Below, piece after piece: positions 27,701-36,834 of a DNA stretch of 50,500 nt. Every line of letters starts with the position of its first letter. Position 1 is the first letter of the stretch. The position numbers and the translations under genes were made by a program. Under the pieces are notes generated by a model. That model was not told where the DNA came from. It searched no databases and saw only the letters and a program-made list of their open reading frames with translations. The stretch is from Akkermansia sp. GTDB lineage: Bacteria; Verrucomicrobiota; Verrucomicrobiia; Verrucomicrobiales; Akkermansiaceae. The stretch lies in assembly GCA_030536145.1 (NCBI GenBank), contig JAUNQN010000016.1, positions 1 to 50,500 on the forward strand. Reading direction: 5' to 3'.

Positions 27701-27776
27701 AAAGGGTGAAAGAGCATGCAGACACAATAACGGCCAGCATGGCGGAACGGAGAGATTTGGGGAGGTGCAATTTCAT
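24723..27776 (-). CDS. Large secreted beta-repeat protein with PEP-CTERM tail
   Basis: A 1017-residue exported protein. Signal peptide MKLHLPKSLRSAMLAVIVSACSFTLSSASLCAAE. Residues 35-215 are low-complexity Ala/Pro/Ser/Gly. From about 225 a beta-helix of the autotransporter-associated type begins (RLIWLGGENKWDNGQTASWHW), with motifs such as KCGQGTQTFMGDFGEF. The end is APEPTTGTLSLLALAGLAARRRRK. No enzyme motif was seen. Its middle (roughly 25-26.9 kb) is visibly more AT-rich than its 5' and 3' ends, which suggests a mosaic or recently acquired passenger between conserved export modules. It shares the CTACC-box leader with the IdeS-headed genes despite lacking an IdeS domain. An adhesin or structural surface role is inferred. 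Confidence 0.75.
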   Translation of the reverse strand: MKLHLPKSLRSAMLAVIVSACSFTLSSASLCAAESPAAEPAASGEPAASAAPVQANGSAFVATILDVLDAVLGGSSSVGSASVGMGGTSFTMAAPVQDNGTEAPAPVSSPAPDNLAPLTVPVEASSPAPVDYTVKCDYQGENLSAAPAASVSSLDLAPKAAPYVSGGASSSGSSSSPASAPAAGGGAGGAGSSSSSRPVFSSLAADASRIVVHPVGAMQDERLIWLGGENKWDNGQTASWHWTTSDTPAPFTPGSQVLFDLPKEGESGAVAKVEGQVHTTSMQIAEGKSPNKNVVTIDIEKKGDSLTVDSLFAMEYHTGNLPDKTTELIMKGEGTLDASVQDSNFNTDIHVMSGTMNIRFENLVGSGNNLYADLIAEDSAELNMYIKHTEAQSGVLFNPNTVIRGLSSINIAEKSTLQFDHYFSDYFEYGFYVTNDMTVNLGGKANFYAQDAALYADYWKLAGEGGNLDEAGEVITNDVSFSGSVYWMNSEPGQTHDISGSVHVYMNDVYYEAERAAVRIDDGSSLTFRNLYMDENYFGDKNRFYHAFQEDSGETRQKIIVEQGLYVTARGETFIGAASVEDAGTPSYQEAGSYDIQFLNSNGKNATLVLENNIMADESNKKSLTEVFYIGNTGTGFSYSGNFRGVIRLSSANDGTQDVHKNNVLVLRDYTPTDWAAIEFQNDANYSDFGVGVDCSYTYVCGVRDVKGKEVGEGNKAVIFSGSVSQEKNAVCKSDGKRRTLDVYVENAQDEYRTSAGVLSDLNLYKCGQGTQTFMGDFGEFNADIRVGNIERNPGGILNILENVTVTVEELTIARDSRLNVNKGDNGTENGEVKVNKKFLAWGGATTNGQGTASMLDADLRMLSGSILDVSAAVGSGGVDMGMKETPVEGSLGLGGALTLDVGVLLSDADWQNVWAMTIGERYDLAFNVSSLNGYSEAFGWDYNDELVGQHHIDASTIFGKNQFYQGEYFLCYSGNQAGGRGNNVGTVYLYKAAPEPTTGTLSLLALAGLAARRRRK

Positions 27777-27976
27777 GCGTCGTTCTTTAGTTAGGTTACT
27801 TACAGTCCATGGGATACGGGAAGGCAGGCAGCCGGCATCCCATGATACCGACCGGAGGAAGCACCAGTCCCCTGCCCTGCCGTGGCGGCAGTCAGGAGCC
27901 TGGCTGGCGTGCGGCCCAGAAGGCCGTATGTAGCATTATTTTTTATGGCTTAGCGGGTTGCGATATTGTTGGATAT

Positions 27977-28014
27977 CACAGGGTAGTACTACGCGGGTAG
28001 TTGGGGGCGGGTAG
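27977..28014 (-). promoter_or_regulatory. CTACC-box leader element (1017-aa gene)
   Basis: Three CTACCC boxes lie on the coding strand at an exact 14-nt period. They begin about 4 nt after the predicted transcription start and end in CTACCCTGTGATATC. Confidence 0.6.
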
Positions 28015-28024
28015 CCGGGCGCAG

Positions 28025-28053
28025 AAGATACAGGAACGCCCCCGCTTTGGCAA
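28025..28053 (-). promoter_or_regulatory. Promoter of the 1017-aa surface-protein gene
   Basis: On the minus strand TTGCCA and TATCTT are separated by 17 bp. Confidence 0.6.
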
Positions 28054-28529
28054 GCCTTTTTTTTCAGCCAGGTTCACCAAGCGGCACCTTGCACCCCCAT
28101 ATCAACTTATTAAAACTGCAAGTCCACCAATCCGTTTTTCCCAAATACAGATAAATCATTATATACTATTCACGTAGTAGGTAAGTTTACTTGAATCTCC
28201 CATAAATCAAGGGAAGCAGCCATATTTGAATAATTCTACAATCACTGGATAAAAATGTTTTTTTATACGCAATGATAGAATCCATGGCAACGCCTCTAAA
28301 TGATATGTGCCCGACACACTAAAAAATCAAAAAAAGTTCATAGGCAAAGCACGGCAAAAAAATCGGCTAAAAACTGTTTTAGAACTGCATTCAAAATCAT
28401 TATACGTTCTTTTTGAGTAGTTTACATAGCGCGTTAAGCAGATTTTAGAATATTTGATTACAAAAAAACACACAAAATAGCCTCCGCAAAAAGATTATGC
28501 AGGGGACCACCCGGCCCCGTCTCCGCCAA

Positions 28530-28671
28530 GGCCACGGCGCCCTGTCTCGGCGTAGCAAGCGAGCGCAGCGAGACGCGAAGCCGGGAAGCTATGGTGGTGA
28601 CACGCTATGCAGGCGTGAGAGGGGAACCCCGCTCCGCGGGGTGGTTCAACTACACCACCGCACCACCCATG
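28530..28671. repeat. Dispersed hairpin-rich repeat, copy R1
   Basis: It shares the core CCTGTCTCGGCGTAGC and GAGGGGAACCCCGCTCC with copy R4 at 50224. In inverted orientation it shares GGTGGTTCAACTACACCACC with copies R2 and R3. It has no coding potential. Confidence 0.7.
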
Positions 28672-28874
28672 CCGCCGCTCCCACCCAACCACCGCATTAC
28701 CGATGAGGCTCCCCCCTCCACAAATCTGCCCCCCCGCGCCATGGGCGCGGCAAATTTCCCCAAATTCTAAATTCTAATTCCTACATTCTAAATCTTCCGC
28801 TTCCCTCCGCTTCCCCGGAACCGCTGTTTTTCCGCATTTCATCGGCTTTAACTTCTTGTACCTGTTCTATTTTC

Positions 28875-28903
28875 TTGACAAAGCCGCCCCTAACCGTTAC
28901 AAT
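28875..28903 (+). promoter_or_regulatory. Promoter of the giant beta-repeat surface-protein gene
   Basis: TTGACA and TACAAT are separated by 17 bp, giving a leader of about 50 nt before the ATG at 28961. This leader lacks CTACC boxes. Confidence 0.7.
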
Positions 28904-28960
28904 ACGCGCGCGTGTGGCACTTACCACGCATGCTTTCTGCTGCACCTCTTTCAGCAAGCC

Positions 28961-31900
28961 ATGACTCATCATTACAGACACTGGTTCAATACCGCCATCC
29001 TGCGCAGGGTGGCCGTGTTCACCCTGTCTATGTTTGAAAGCGTGGCTCCCCTTACCCAGGGCCAGGAAACTGCGGATGAGGAAGAGGAGGTGCAGGAATC
29101 CCTCATCGATTTCCCCAAGGCACAGGACGACAAGAAAAAAGCCCTGGAGGCCCTGCTGCAGGAACCGGAAAAACACGCGGACCAGGCTGCCGAACAGGTA
29201 GAGCCCTCCACCACGCTCTCTGATTCAGAGCTGTACATGCTGAACATCTCCCTGGAGGAGCGGAAGCGCCGCTTTGAGCAACAACTGGACGGGCACCAGG
29301 ACACCACGGACACGCTGGTGCGCAAGGCCATTGCAGACATGCAGGCCGTGCCCATCCCCGTGGGCAAGAGCGCCTCCCCGGACCGCCCCACCTTCCAATC
29401 CGCCTCCCCCTATGAGCTACCGGATCAGGTTACGGGTGAGCTCATCTCCTCCGTCTCCGCAGAGGCGGCCGCATTCCTGGTGGGGGATGGTGAATCCGCT
29501 GTCTACGACGTGCCGCAGGCGGCATCCCCGCTGCTCGGCGGCATCATTTCCACCGCGGCCGTCTGCAGCACCGTGGCTCCCCCTGCGGCAGCCCCCCTCA
29601 CCTACGGCAGCGGCGCACCCGCCTTCTCCGGCGGTGAAGCCCCAGCCGGCGGCGGTGGTTTCGGCGGAGCTGCCAGTGGCGGTGGCGGCGGAGCCTCCTC
29701 CGCAGCAGTGGCAGCGGAGGAAGAAACATATGCCACCACCCCTGCCACGGGTGCAGGTTCTGCCCAGGTGGATATCAACTTCCCCGCCAGGGATGAAATC
29801 GCCCTGCAACCGGATGAGGAGGACGAGGACGAGAAGAAGAAAAACTCCACGGATTCCGACGCCCTGCTCACGGCGGATTCCATGCTCGTTGTCAACGCCA
29901 TCGCACCCCGCATGGCCATGGCCGCCATGGCTGACCAATCCGACACCGTCATCTGGAACGGCAAGAACCTCGCAGACGGCCAGGGCAAGGAGATGGTGTT
30001 CGATTCCACTGGCAAAAGCCAACTGGATGTAGGCTTCGGGAGAGAGTACGCCACTAACGGCTACGAGGCGAAATCCATTGTCGTTGAGTTAGACAGCAAT
30101 TACAACACGAAACGCGGCACAGCCGATGGCAAGGCAGGCTACGCATTGACCTCCAAGATACTGGACGGCACTTCCCTGATAGAGCAAGGCGGCTATATTA
30201 CCGGTGAGACCTCCATAACAAAAAGAGGCACCGGGATTCTGGTCATGGAAATGGCCAAGAACGATTTCACAGGCGGCGTCTTCTTGGAGCAAGGCGTACT
30301 GTACGTGGCAGAGGAAGGCTCACTGGGAAAGAGCGTTGTCACCATGAGTGACGGAACAGCCATGTGGGTAAACCTTACCTACACTGCCAAAACCGATACC
30401 ACGACATCATTCCGCAGACCTATCGTCAGCAATGATATCAATTTGGCAGATGGGACTACTGCTACTATCTCCTATGGCAATTTCGCCTGGCATGTGACGA
30501 GCAATCCGGCCGTATCATCACGCGTATGGCGTGACATGACCCTTACAGGCCAACTCACCGGCGGCAGCAACTCCAAACTCATCCTGCAAGGGTATACCTC
30601 CCGTGGCTCATATGATCAGACCAATAAGTTTTTCAAGGAGGTATGGTATTCCCAATTCTCACTTAAAGCCTTGACGGATAGCTCAAACTCCTTCCAAGGC
30701 ACCATAGTCCTAGCTAACAGGGTGAACAGCTCTGACCTTTCGGCCGACTCTTTGAAAAATGGTGGGCGTGCCAGCGGTCCAGTCCGCCTGAACATATCTG
30801 ATGCCTATCTCAAGTATGCCACCCTGGACTTGACACGTGAATTCGTGTGGAACACCTACGACAACGATTCAACCGGATTGGCATTCACTAAGGATTTGAA
30901 AGCCAATGACTATGATACTGAAAACCAGTGCTGGAAAACGCTTTCTGATGCAGTAAGTGGCGGATACAATGAAAAGGCCACGCTGCACCAGACCAATTCC
31001 CACGCGCTGGTCATCAGTGATACGGCATACGTGGGCGAACTCAAGGCCGATTTGCTGGGAATCACCACGGATACCTACATGGGGCTTCTCAATTGGTCCG
31101 AGCAATATGAAGTCAAGCATGTCAAGGTAGTTACAGGTGAAAAAAATGCCACGCTCGTACTGGGCAAAACCATCACCGGGGACAATTTGACGCAGGCGGA
31201 CATGGAATCCTGGTATTCCGGCACCATGGGTCTGGCCGGACAGTTCTATGGAGAAGGAAGCCCAAGTGCGGATATCAGCGAAGATGTACTCAACATAAAC
31301 AGGGTTAAGGCCCTTGTGGATACAGAGGGTGGCTCGGTGGCCGGTCTGAGCCTGACCAAGACAGGGAACAACACCCAGTATATCCACACGGCGGAACTGG
31401 TAAACCTGAAAGTGGAAGGTGGCACGCTGGGGTTCAACAACCTAAAGATAGACCGCAACCTGCAGGTGAATAGCGGTTCTGCTCTCATTCTCGGAGTGAC
31501 GAATGAAGCCCGCAAATGGACGGATGAGAATCTTGCCAAGGATGGCATTACCCTGAACAAAGGTGAATCCAACCAGCGTTTCTTGGTGTACTCCAATACC
31601 ACCACCAAACAGACGGATGTGGATGTACCGGTCAGCGCCGTCGTGGAAGGCAATGTCACCTTAGGAGACGACGCACTGCTCAGCTTTGAGCTTGATTCCC
31701 GCCAAGGCATCGTTCCCATTGCAGTCAATGGGCGGATAGGGGAACAGGACTATACCGGGCCAGAATGGACTACCGACGAACTCAAGGAACATTCCCTGCT
31801 GCGGGTGGAGGGCACGCTCACGCTGAGCAACAAGACGGCCATTGCCCTGAGCGGTGTGGATTTCCTTCAAGACGACTACGAGCACAACACATACTACCTG

Positions 31901-34900
31901 GCCGCGGCAGACCGGATTGCGGTAGGCCAGAGCGGCTCCGCCTCTGATTTTTCTTCCCGAATCATCCGATTGCATTATGGTTTCTACGGTATCCTTTCCA
32001 CAGTGGATGGGCATGGCTCGGATTTCCTGGTTATGACCGTGGCCACTGATCCTACCCGCTCCTGGTCCGGTGCAGGGGTGGCCAATACCTGCGGAAACAC
32101 GAATTGGGCAGCCAACGTATGGAAAGCCCTGCCGCAAGACATCTCATCCTACACGGAATACAGGGACAGCAACTACGGCAAATCCCCCAATTCCCAGTGG
32201 AAGGAAAACCGGGCCTACACGGACGGCGTATCCGTGAAATTCGGCAACCTGTGGATTCCCAAGGCATGGGAAGACTACTTGAAAAATACCCCGGATGCCA
32301 CGATTGAGGGATTCACGGACCTCCTGACATCCTCCTACGTGACCAAGGGTTACGGAAGCCCTGCGGACACCCCGGACCACGGAACGGACCTGTTCTCCGG
32401 TGCAGCCACCACCAAAGACCGCACCTCCAATGGTATTGCCGTATCGATAGGCGGCATGTCATTCGGTAGCAACGACAGCGTGTACGGCACATACGATACC
32501 TGTGGCGATTTCACAAAGAACGTGAAAGTAGTAGAGGGAACAGCCCTTTCCAACCACTATGAATGCGTGCTGATAGACGGAACCGTGCGCCCCGGCTATA
32601 TGACGGTCAACTCCAACTACGAGTTGATGAGGGCTGACGGGTCCTACGTCTCCATGAAGGACGACACCAATTACGTGTTCAAGGACGGCGAGAACAAGGG
32701 GTGTATCGCGGATGCCTCTGCCACCCTGATGGGAGATATCTACAATGGCGTAGTGGAAGAAGGCTCCACCTGGCGGACCAAACTGGCAAAGGGTGGCACC
32801 GGCACGCTCATTATTGAAACGGAAAACACTTTCAGCGGCGGCACAGACCTGCATGGCGGACTCACAGTTATGAAGAACCGGCAGGCCTTGGGCTGGAGTG
32901 CGGAGAGCCTGTCTGCCGGAACTTTCAGCAAAGGCGGCGAGATTGAAATGGCCTACGGTGCAGCCCTGATGCCAGATTACGTGTCAGACACGCATGAGGG
33001 GCTGGACGAGCTGCAGGAAGGAGTCCTCACCAACCACCTGGTGATTACCCACATGGCGGATTTCGATGATGCCCAGTGGAAGGTGACAGGCGATGCCCAG
33101 ATTCTCAACCGCTGGGATACGGAGTGCCGTATCGATTCCCTGGAGTCCTACATGGATGCCGTACTTACCCTGCGCGGCGTATCACATGAAGCGGATGACA
33201 GCGTATACAAAACGGACTCAAAGGGTGTCTCTGCCTATTACAACACGTATGCAGATTATGCCATCACCACTCCCAAGGGAGCATACGGCACCATCCGCAT
33301 GGCCGGCTACCTGTATGGGGATAACCAAATTGGCTGGCTGACCGATGCCGACGGCTATGTGGCAGAAGGAGGCAATGTGCAGTTGGCCATATCCGGGCAC
33401 AACGCAAAGGAAAAGAACCCGGAAGCCCGCTGGGACCACGTTACCATTGACCTTTCCCTGAACGGCAGCGCAAACAACGTCCTGGCTCTGGAGACCCGCT
33501 TCATTGACAAACTGGGTACGGACGGCAAGCCGACCGGGGAGGTTATCGAAAATGCGAACGCCGATGAAAAGATGGTGACCTTGTCCACCCTGAAGGACGA
33601 TGTAGCCCGCATCGGCAACGTGTGCCCCGTCAACAACGCCGCCCGAGTCATCAACGATGCATCCTCCGAGCGCCTTGCTGACAAGGGGAAATACAGCTAT
33701 CTGGTAACGCTGACCCTGAACCCGACAGCGGACTCATCTTTCTCCGGCAATGTGGGGTACGGCATAGGCCAGAATGCCGCAGGTGCCGCGCTGCCCAGCC
33801 GAGGCTACATCAGCCTGGTGAAGACGGGTGCCACCACGCAGTACATAGGCAATGCCAAGCTCAAGGACCTGACCGTGGGCCTGGGCGGTACGACTAACGG
33901 GCAGGATGGCGGCGTGCTCCATATCGGCCACTCCCTTTCCGTATGTTCCATTACTACCTCGGCCGTAAACGTGAACGGCTTCTCCTCCTTGGGGCGCATC
34001 CTGGTGGGAGATGTGGACGAATCACAGGCATCCCATACGGTGATTGTGGGTGCGGGCGGCATCCTGGCCTTTGAGACGGCAACGAGCATGGCCAAGCCCT
34101 TGGAGAACCTCCAATCCTCAGAAGCCCAAGCCAAGTATGGCAGCTACTACACCTATGTCCTGCTGCAAGGCGGCGGTGCAATGCCTCAGAAGGAGGAAAT
34201 CCTTGAGAACGAATTGGATACCGACGATCCTGCCTCTGCCGGGGCTATCCTGACAGCAACCGGCAACTATACGATCGACAAGGCGGTCTCCATTATGGGT
34301 GACTCCAATGTAACGGTCAACACCCATGAATACCGCATGGATGACACCATTACCTCCACCATGCCCGTGTACGGCCAAGTGGCTCAGGAATTAAAGGATT
34401 CACTCAACAAGAGCCACATCATCAAGTTTGACAACATCTTTGTTGGCGATAACGTCACGCTCAACTTTGTCAACGAGCAAATCAGCGCAGGAGCAACACC
34501 TGATGAACGGGGCAAGGCTGATTATAACGGATATGTGCTCGTCAGAGACCTTAATGCATTCGAGGTCAAGTTTGACGCTAATGCCCAGCAAAATGATGTC
34601 ATTGGAGTTCGAGGAGAAGTCAACATCGGGGCAAAGACCATCGTTCAGGTCACCAGCTCTGCTGCCGTGAAGGACGAGAAGACCAAGGAAGGCGTCATCA
34701 TCCTGAAATCTGCGGAGAGCTCCGTACACTACAACATCACGGGGGAGAATGCGGCTCTCAAGTTCCATGATTCCGGCTCGTCTGGCATCAATTCCTTTGT
34801 GGATGCCACAATCCAGGACGGCGGCAGCGTGCTGCTGGGCGGTTCCTTGGTGCAAAACGGAGTCACGGAGGGTTCTGTATATCGGAATGACACCAAAGGT

Positions 34901-35815
34901 TTGCAGAAAAATGGTATCACGGAAGGCGTGGACCTGGTGATTACAAACAAGGATGGCAAAATGGCCGAGCTGAGCGGATTCAAGCTGAACACGGCAAACA
35001 CCACCCGCACGGCTTGCGGCCGCCAGTCAGTCTCCATGGACACCGTGCTGGGCGGCGCAAGCGAGACTAGCCGAGCAAGCATGAGCAACGCCGTGCTGAC
35101 GGAGCAATCCCTTTCCAAAGGCACGAACACGCCGCAGAACAACCTGCTGGAGCACACGGATTTGTCCAACACGCTGGTGAAAATCCAGAAGGACATGACG
35201 CTCTACATGAGCGACGTGACTCTGGACTCAGATAGCAAAATCCAGGGCGAGGTCGTGGCTCAGACTCGAAGCGGAACCGCTGACGGCAAGGTGGTGAACG
35301 ACCGCCCGGGAGCGCAATCCAACGCCTACACGGACACGGCCACGCGGGTAAGCGTGACGCTGACTCAGGATAACGCAAACACCGTCACCTCCAACACGCA
35401 GAACAAGCTACAGGTGATGAAGGTGGACCAGCTGGTGGATGTGGACATGCTGGGCAGCGGGCTCACCATCGGCATCAGCAAGGAAACCCTTGAATCATAC
35501 AGGGCGACCTGCGATATTCTGGCCCTGGAGGTAACCGGCACCGGCATCTTCACCTATGAGGCCAACGGCGTGCTGAGCGGCGTGCAGCTGGCGGATACCA
35601 CCACCGGCAACATATACGCCACCACGGATACGAGCAATCCCATAGCAATAGCAGATTCCGCCTACGTGGCCTACCTGCTGGGCGTGGAGAAAGCACAGGT
35701 TTCCATGAACTACATCTACATTGTGCTCCCGGAGCCGACCACGGGTACGCTCTCCCTGTTAGCGCTGGCGGCGCTCTGCGCCCGCCGCCGCCGCACCGGT
35801 GCCGGGAAGGTGTAA
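28961..35815 (+). CDS. Giant autotransporter-associated beta-strand repeat protein with PEP-CTERM tail
   Basis: A 2284-residue exported protein. The first 30 residues (HWFNTAILRRVAVFTLSMFESVAPL) act as an atypical signal or anchor segment. An acidic, then Gly/Ala-rich region (to about 300) precedes a very long beta-helix. Autotransporter-associated strand repeats are visible, for example NDFTGGVFLEQGVLYVAEEG near 430 and ENTFSGGTDLHGGLTVMKN near 1290. A second internal repeat reads KTGNNTQYIHTAEL (near 805) and KTGATTQYIGNAKL (near 1625). It ends VLPEPTTGTLSLLALAALCARRRR plus seven extra residues (TGAGKV and one more Arg context), so the Arg cluster is not terminal as in its neighbours. The frame reaches 28856 through a TTG, upstream of the promoter, so ATG 28961 is used. 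An adhesin or surface-layer role is inferred. Confidence 0.75.
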   Translation: MTHHYRHWFNTAILRRVAVFTLSMFESVAPLTQGQETADEEEEVQESLIDFPKAQDDKKKALEALLQEPEKHADQAAEQVEPSTTLSDSELYMLNISLEERKRRFEQQLDGHQDTTDTLVRKAIADMQAVPIPVGKSASPDRPTFQSASPYELPDQVTGELISSVSAEAAAFLVGDGESAVYDVPQAASPLLGGIISTAAVCSTVAPPAAAPLTYGSGAPAFSGGEAPAGGGGFGGAASGGGGGASSAAVAAEEETYATTPATGAGSAQVDINFPARDEIALQPDEEDEDEKKKNSTDSDALLTADSMLVVNAIAPRMAMAAMADQSDTVIWNGKNLADGQGKEMVFDSTGKSQLDVGFGREYATNGYEAKSIVVELDSNYNTKRGTADGKAGYALTSKILDGTSLIEQGGYITGETSITKRGTGILVMEMAKNDFTGGVFLEQGVLYVAEEGSLGKSVVTMSDGTAMWVNLTYTAKTDTTTSFRRPIVSNDINLADGTTATISYGNFAWHVTSNPAVSSRVWRDMTLTGQLTGGSNSKLILQGYTSRGSYDQTNKFFKEVWYSQFSLKALTDSSNSFQGTIVLANRVNSSDLSADSLKNGGRASGPVRLNISDAYLKYATLDLTREFVWNTYDNDSTGLAFTKDLKANDYDTENQCWKTLSDAVSGGYNEKATLHQTNSHALVISDTAYVGELKADLLGITTDTYMGLLNWSEQYEVKHVKVVTGEKNATLVLGKTITGDNLTQADMESWYSGTMGLAGQFYGEGSPSADISEDVLNINRVKALVDTEGGSVAGLSLTKTGNNTQYIHTAELVNLKVEGGTLGFNNLKIDRNLQVNSGSALILGVTNEARKWTDENLAKDGITLNKGESNQRFLVYSNTTTKQTDVDVPVSAVVEGNVTLGDDALLSFELDSRQGIVPIAVNGRIGEQDYTGPEWTTDELKEHSLLRVEGTLTLSNKTAIALSGVDFLQDDYEHNTYYLAAADRIAVGQSGSASDFSSRIIRLHYGFYGILSTVDGHGSDFLVMTVATDPTRSWSGAGVANTCGNTNWAANVWKALPQDISSYTEYRDSNYGKSPNSQWKENRAYTDGVSVKFGNLWIPKAWEDYLKNTPDATIEGFTDLLTSSYVTKGYGSPADTPDHGTDLFSGAATTKDRTSNGIAVSIGGMSFGSNDSVYGTYDTCGDFTKNVKVVEGTALSNHYECVLIDGTVRPGYMTVNSNYELMRADGSYVSMKDDTNYVFKDGENKGCIADASATLMGDIYNGVVEEGSTWRTKLAKGGTGTLIIETENTFSGGTDLHGGLTVMKNRQALGWSAESLSAGTFSKGGEIEMAYGAALMPDYVSDTHEGLDELQEGVLTNHLVITHMADFDDAQWKVTGDAQILNRWDTECRIDSLESYMDAVLTLRGVSHEADDSVYKTDSKGVSAYYNTYADYAITTPKGAYGTIRMAGYLYGDNQIGWLTDADGYVAEGGNVQLAISGHNAKEKNPEARWDHVTIDLSLNGSANNVLALETRFIDKLGTDGKPTGEVIENANADEKMVTLSTLKDDVARIGNVCPVNNAARVINDASSERLADKGKYSYLVTLTLNPTADSSFSGNVGYGIGQNAAGAALPSRGYISLVKTGATTQYIGNAKLKDLTVGLGGTTNGQDGGVLHIGHSLSVCSITTSAVNVNGFSSLGRILVGDVDESQASHTVIVGAGGILAFETATSMAKPLENLQSSEAQAKYGSYYTYVLLQGGGAMPQKEEILENELDTDDPASAGAILTATGNYTIDKAVSIMGDSNVTVNTHEYRMDDTITSTMPVYGQVAQELKDSLNKSHIIKFDNIFVGDNVTLNFVNEQISAGATPDERGKADYNGYVLVRDLNAFEVKFDANAQQNDVIGVRGEVNIGAKTIVQVTSSAAVKDEKTKEGVIILKSAESSVHYNITGENAALKFHDSGSSGINSFVDATIQDGGSVLLGGSLVQNGVTEGSVYRNDTKGLQKNGITEGVDLVITNKDGKMAELSGFKLNTANTTRTACGRQSVSMDTVLGGASETSRASMSNAVLTEQSLSKGTNTPQNNLLEHTDLSNTLVKIQKDMTLYMSDVTLDSDSKIQGEVVAQTRSGTADGKVVNDRPGAQSNAYTDTATRVSVTLTQDNANTVTSNTQNKLQVMKVDQLVDVDMLGSGLTIGISKETLESYRATCDILALEVTGTGIFTYEANGVLSGVQLADTTTGNIYATTDTSNPIAIADSAYVAYLLGVEKAQVSMNYIYIVLPEPTTGTLSLLALAALCARRRRTGAGKV

Positions 35816-35848
35816 GGGAAAGGCCCCCGTTCTTTTCTTGAATCATGC

Positions 35849-35874
35849 CGCGCCCTCCCCGGCGCGTTTTTTTT
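35849..35874 (+). terminator. Terminator of the giant surface-protein gene
   Basis: The stem CGCGCC/GGCGCG with a 6-nt loop is followed by eight T residues. It lies 34 bp after the stop codon. Confidence 0.85.
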
Positions 35875-35917
35875 GGCACAGGGTCACGCCGGCGGGTGCG
35901 GGGGTGTTTGACGACAA

Positions 35918-36157
35918 GGGTTGTGCGGTGGTGTAGTTGAACCACCCCGCCGCAGGCGGGGTTCCCGGCAGGGCAGTTCCACCGTGGACACCCCCACGGC
36001 TTTCCGTCTACGCCCCTGACGGAGCTACGCCGAGACAGGCCGCCGTGGGCTCTATAATGGTGCCGTCGCCTTCGGGCGACTACAGTTAGTGCGGCCTATG
36101 GCCGCACGGCAGGGAGGGCGGGGCAAGCCCCGCCCTGGTGGGAACGGCGCTTCCGCG
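35918..36157. repeat. 240-bp hairpin-rich direct repeat, copy R2
   Basis: Nearly identical over 240 bp to R3 at 38457-38696, in the same orientation. It contains perfect hairpins GTGCGGCC/GGCCGCAC (36089-36107) and AGGGCGGGGC/GCCCCGCCCT (36115-36136), a smaller one around 36065-36080, and a TATAATGG box before them. It brackets the AlbA_2 cassette on the left. Confidence 0.85.
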
Positions 36158-36231
36158 GCACCACAAGGGGCATCTGAGAAAGGATTCTCCACCGACACAT
36201 CATTTTACACAAGCATTTCAATTATCTTTTG

Positions 36232-36318
36232 TATGAGATTTCTTATTTTCGCGAAAAACGCCCAATATTCACAAATCGTTGTATTTGCTCGACTTCTTAT
36301 TTTCGCTTAAAGCAACCG
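36232..36318. repeat. 87-bp direct repeat r1
   Basis: The first of three 87-bp copies. Each contains two TTCTTATTTTCGC boxes 54 bp apart. r1 is the most diverged copy. Confidence 0.85.
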
Positions 36319-36484
36319 CCTAGATTTCAGATAACAACATTCCCATTAGAAACATTTCCGCACCACCCCTTTGCCCATTCCAGGGCGGCGAGAGGCTCCC
36401 AAACACCACCGGCAGAAGAATCGAACAGGGAGAACAGCGTCAAAAACAACACGATTTCAGAACACAGACTGTCGCTCCTAAATA

Positions 36485-36571
36485 CATGAGATTTCTTATT
36501 TTCGCAGGAAACGCCCGATATTCATAAAGCGTTATATTTTCTAGACTTCTTATTTTCACTTAAAACGACCG
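36485..36571. repeat. 87-bp direct repeat r2
   Basis: A second copy, 253 bp after r1 and closest in sequence to r3. It ends in AAAACGACCG, as r3 does. Confidence 0.85.
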
Positions 36572-36700
36572 AGCAAAAACCGACTATCATCAATCCACAA
36601 AACAACTACACAACATAAACAACCAAATTCAGCATCACGCTTCAAGCAATCATTCCTTAGAAAGCAGCTATGGACAAGTATATGTCTGATGTTTTTAGGC

Positions 36701-36729
36701 TGGACAAGCGGGGGCTGGCATGGTATGTA
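36701..36729 (+). promoter_or_regulatory. Possible promoter of the AlbA_2/HATPase gene
   Basis: TGGACA and TATGTA are separated by 17 bp. It lies inside the longest open frame, which supports a start codon at 36772 or 36835 and not at 36670. Confidence 0.4.
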
Positions 36730-36834
36730 CGATTCCGCAGCCAGTCCCATTCCTGCAGACACGGCTTCGTCATGAAAAACAGCAGCATGGGCAGCTGTAA
36801 ACCGACACACAAAGGCATCCAACACAAAGCATCT

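Larger units (their letters stand above)
27777..28960. other. 1.2-kb gene-free region between two divergent surface-protein genes
   Basis: It holds the long leader (about 240 nt), CTACC boxes and promoter of the minus-strand gene, then an AT-rich stretch without open frames (about 28080-28490). A copy of the dispersed hairpin repeat (28530-28671) and the promoter of the plus-strand gene follow. No RNA gene was recognised in the AT-rich part. Confidence 0.65.
35816..36834. other. Gene-free region with terminator and repeats upstream of the AlbA_2 gene
   Basis: It holds the terminator of the giant gene, the 240-bp repeat R2 (35918-36157) and two 87-bp repeats (36232-36318, 36485-36571). The 166 bp between the 87-bp repeats has no recognisable feature. 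Short open frames here lack signs of real genes. Confidence 0.65.
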
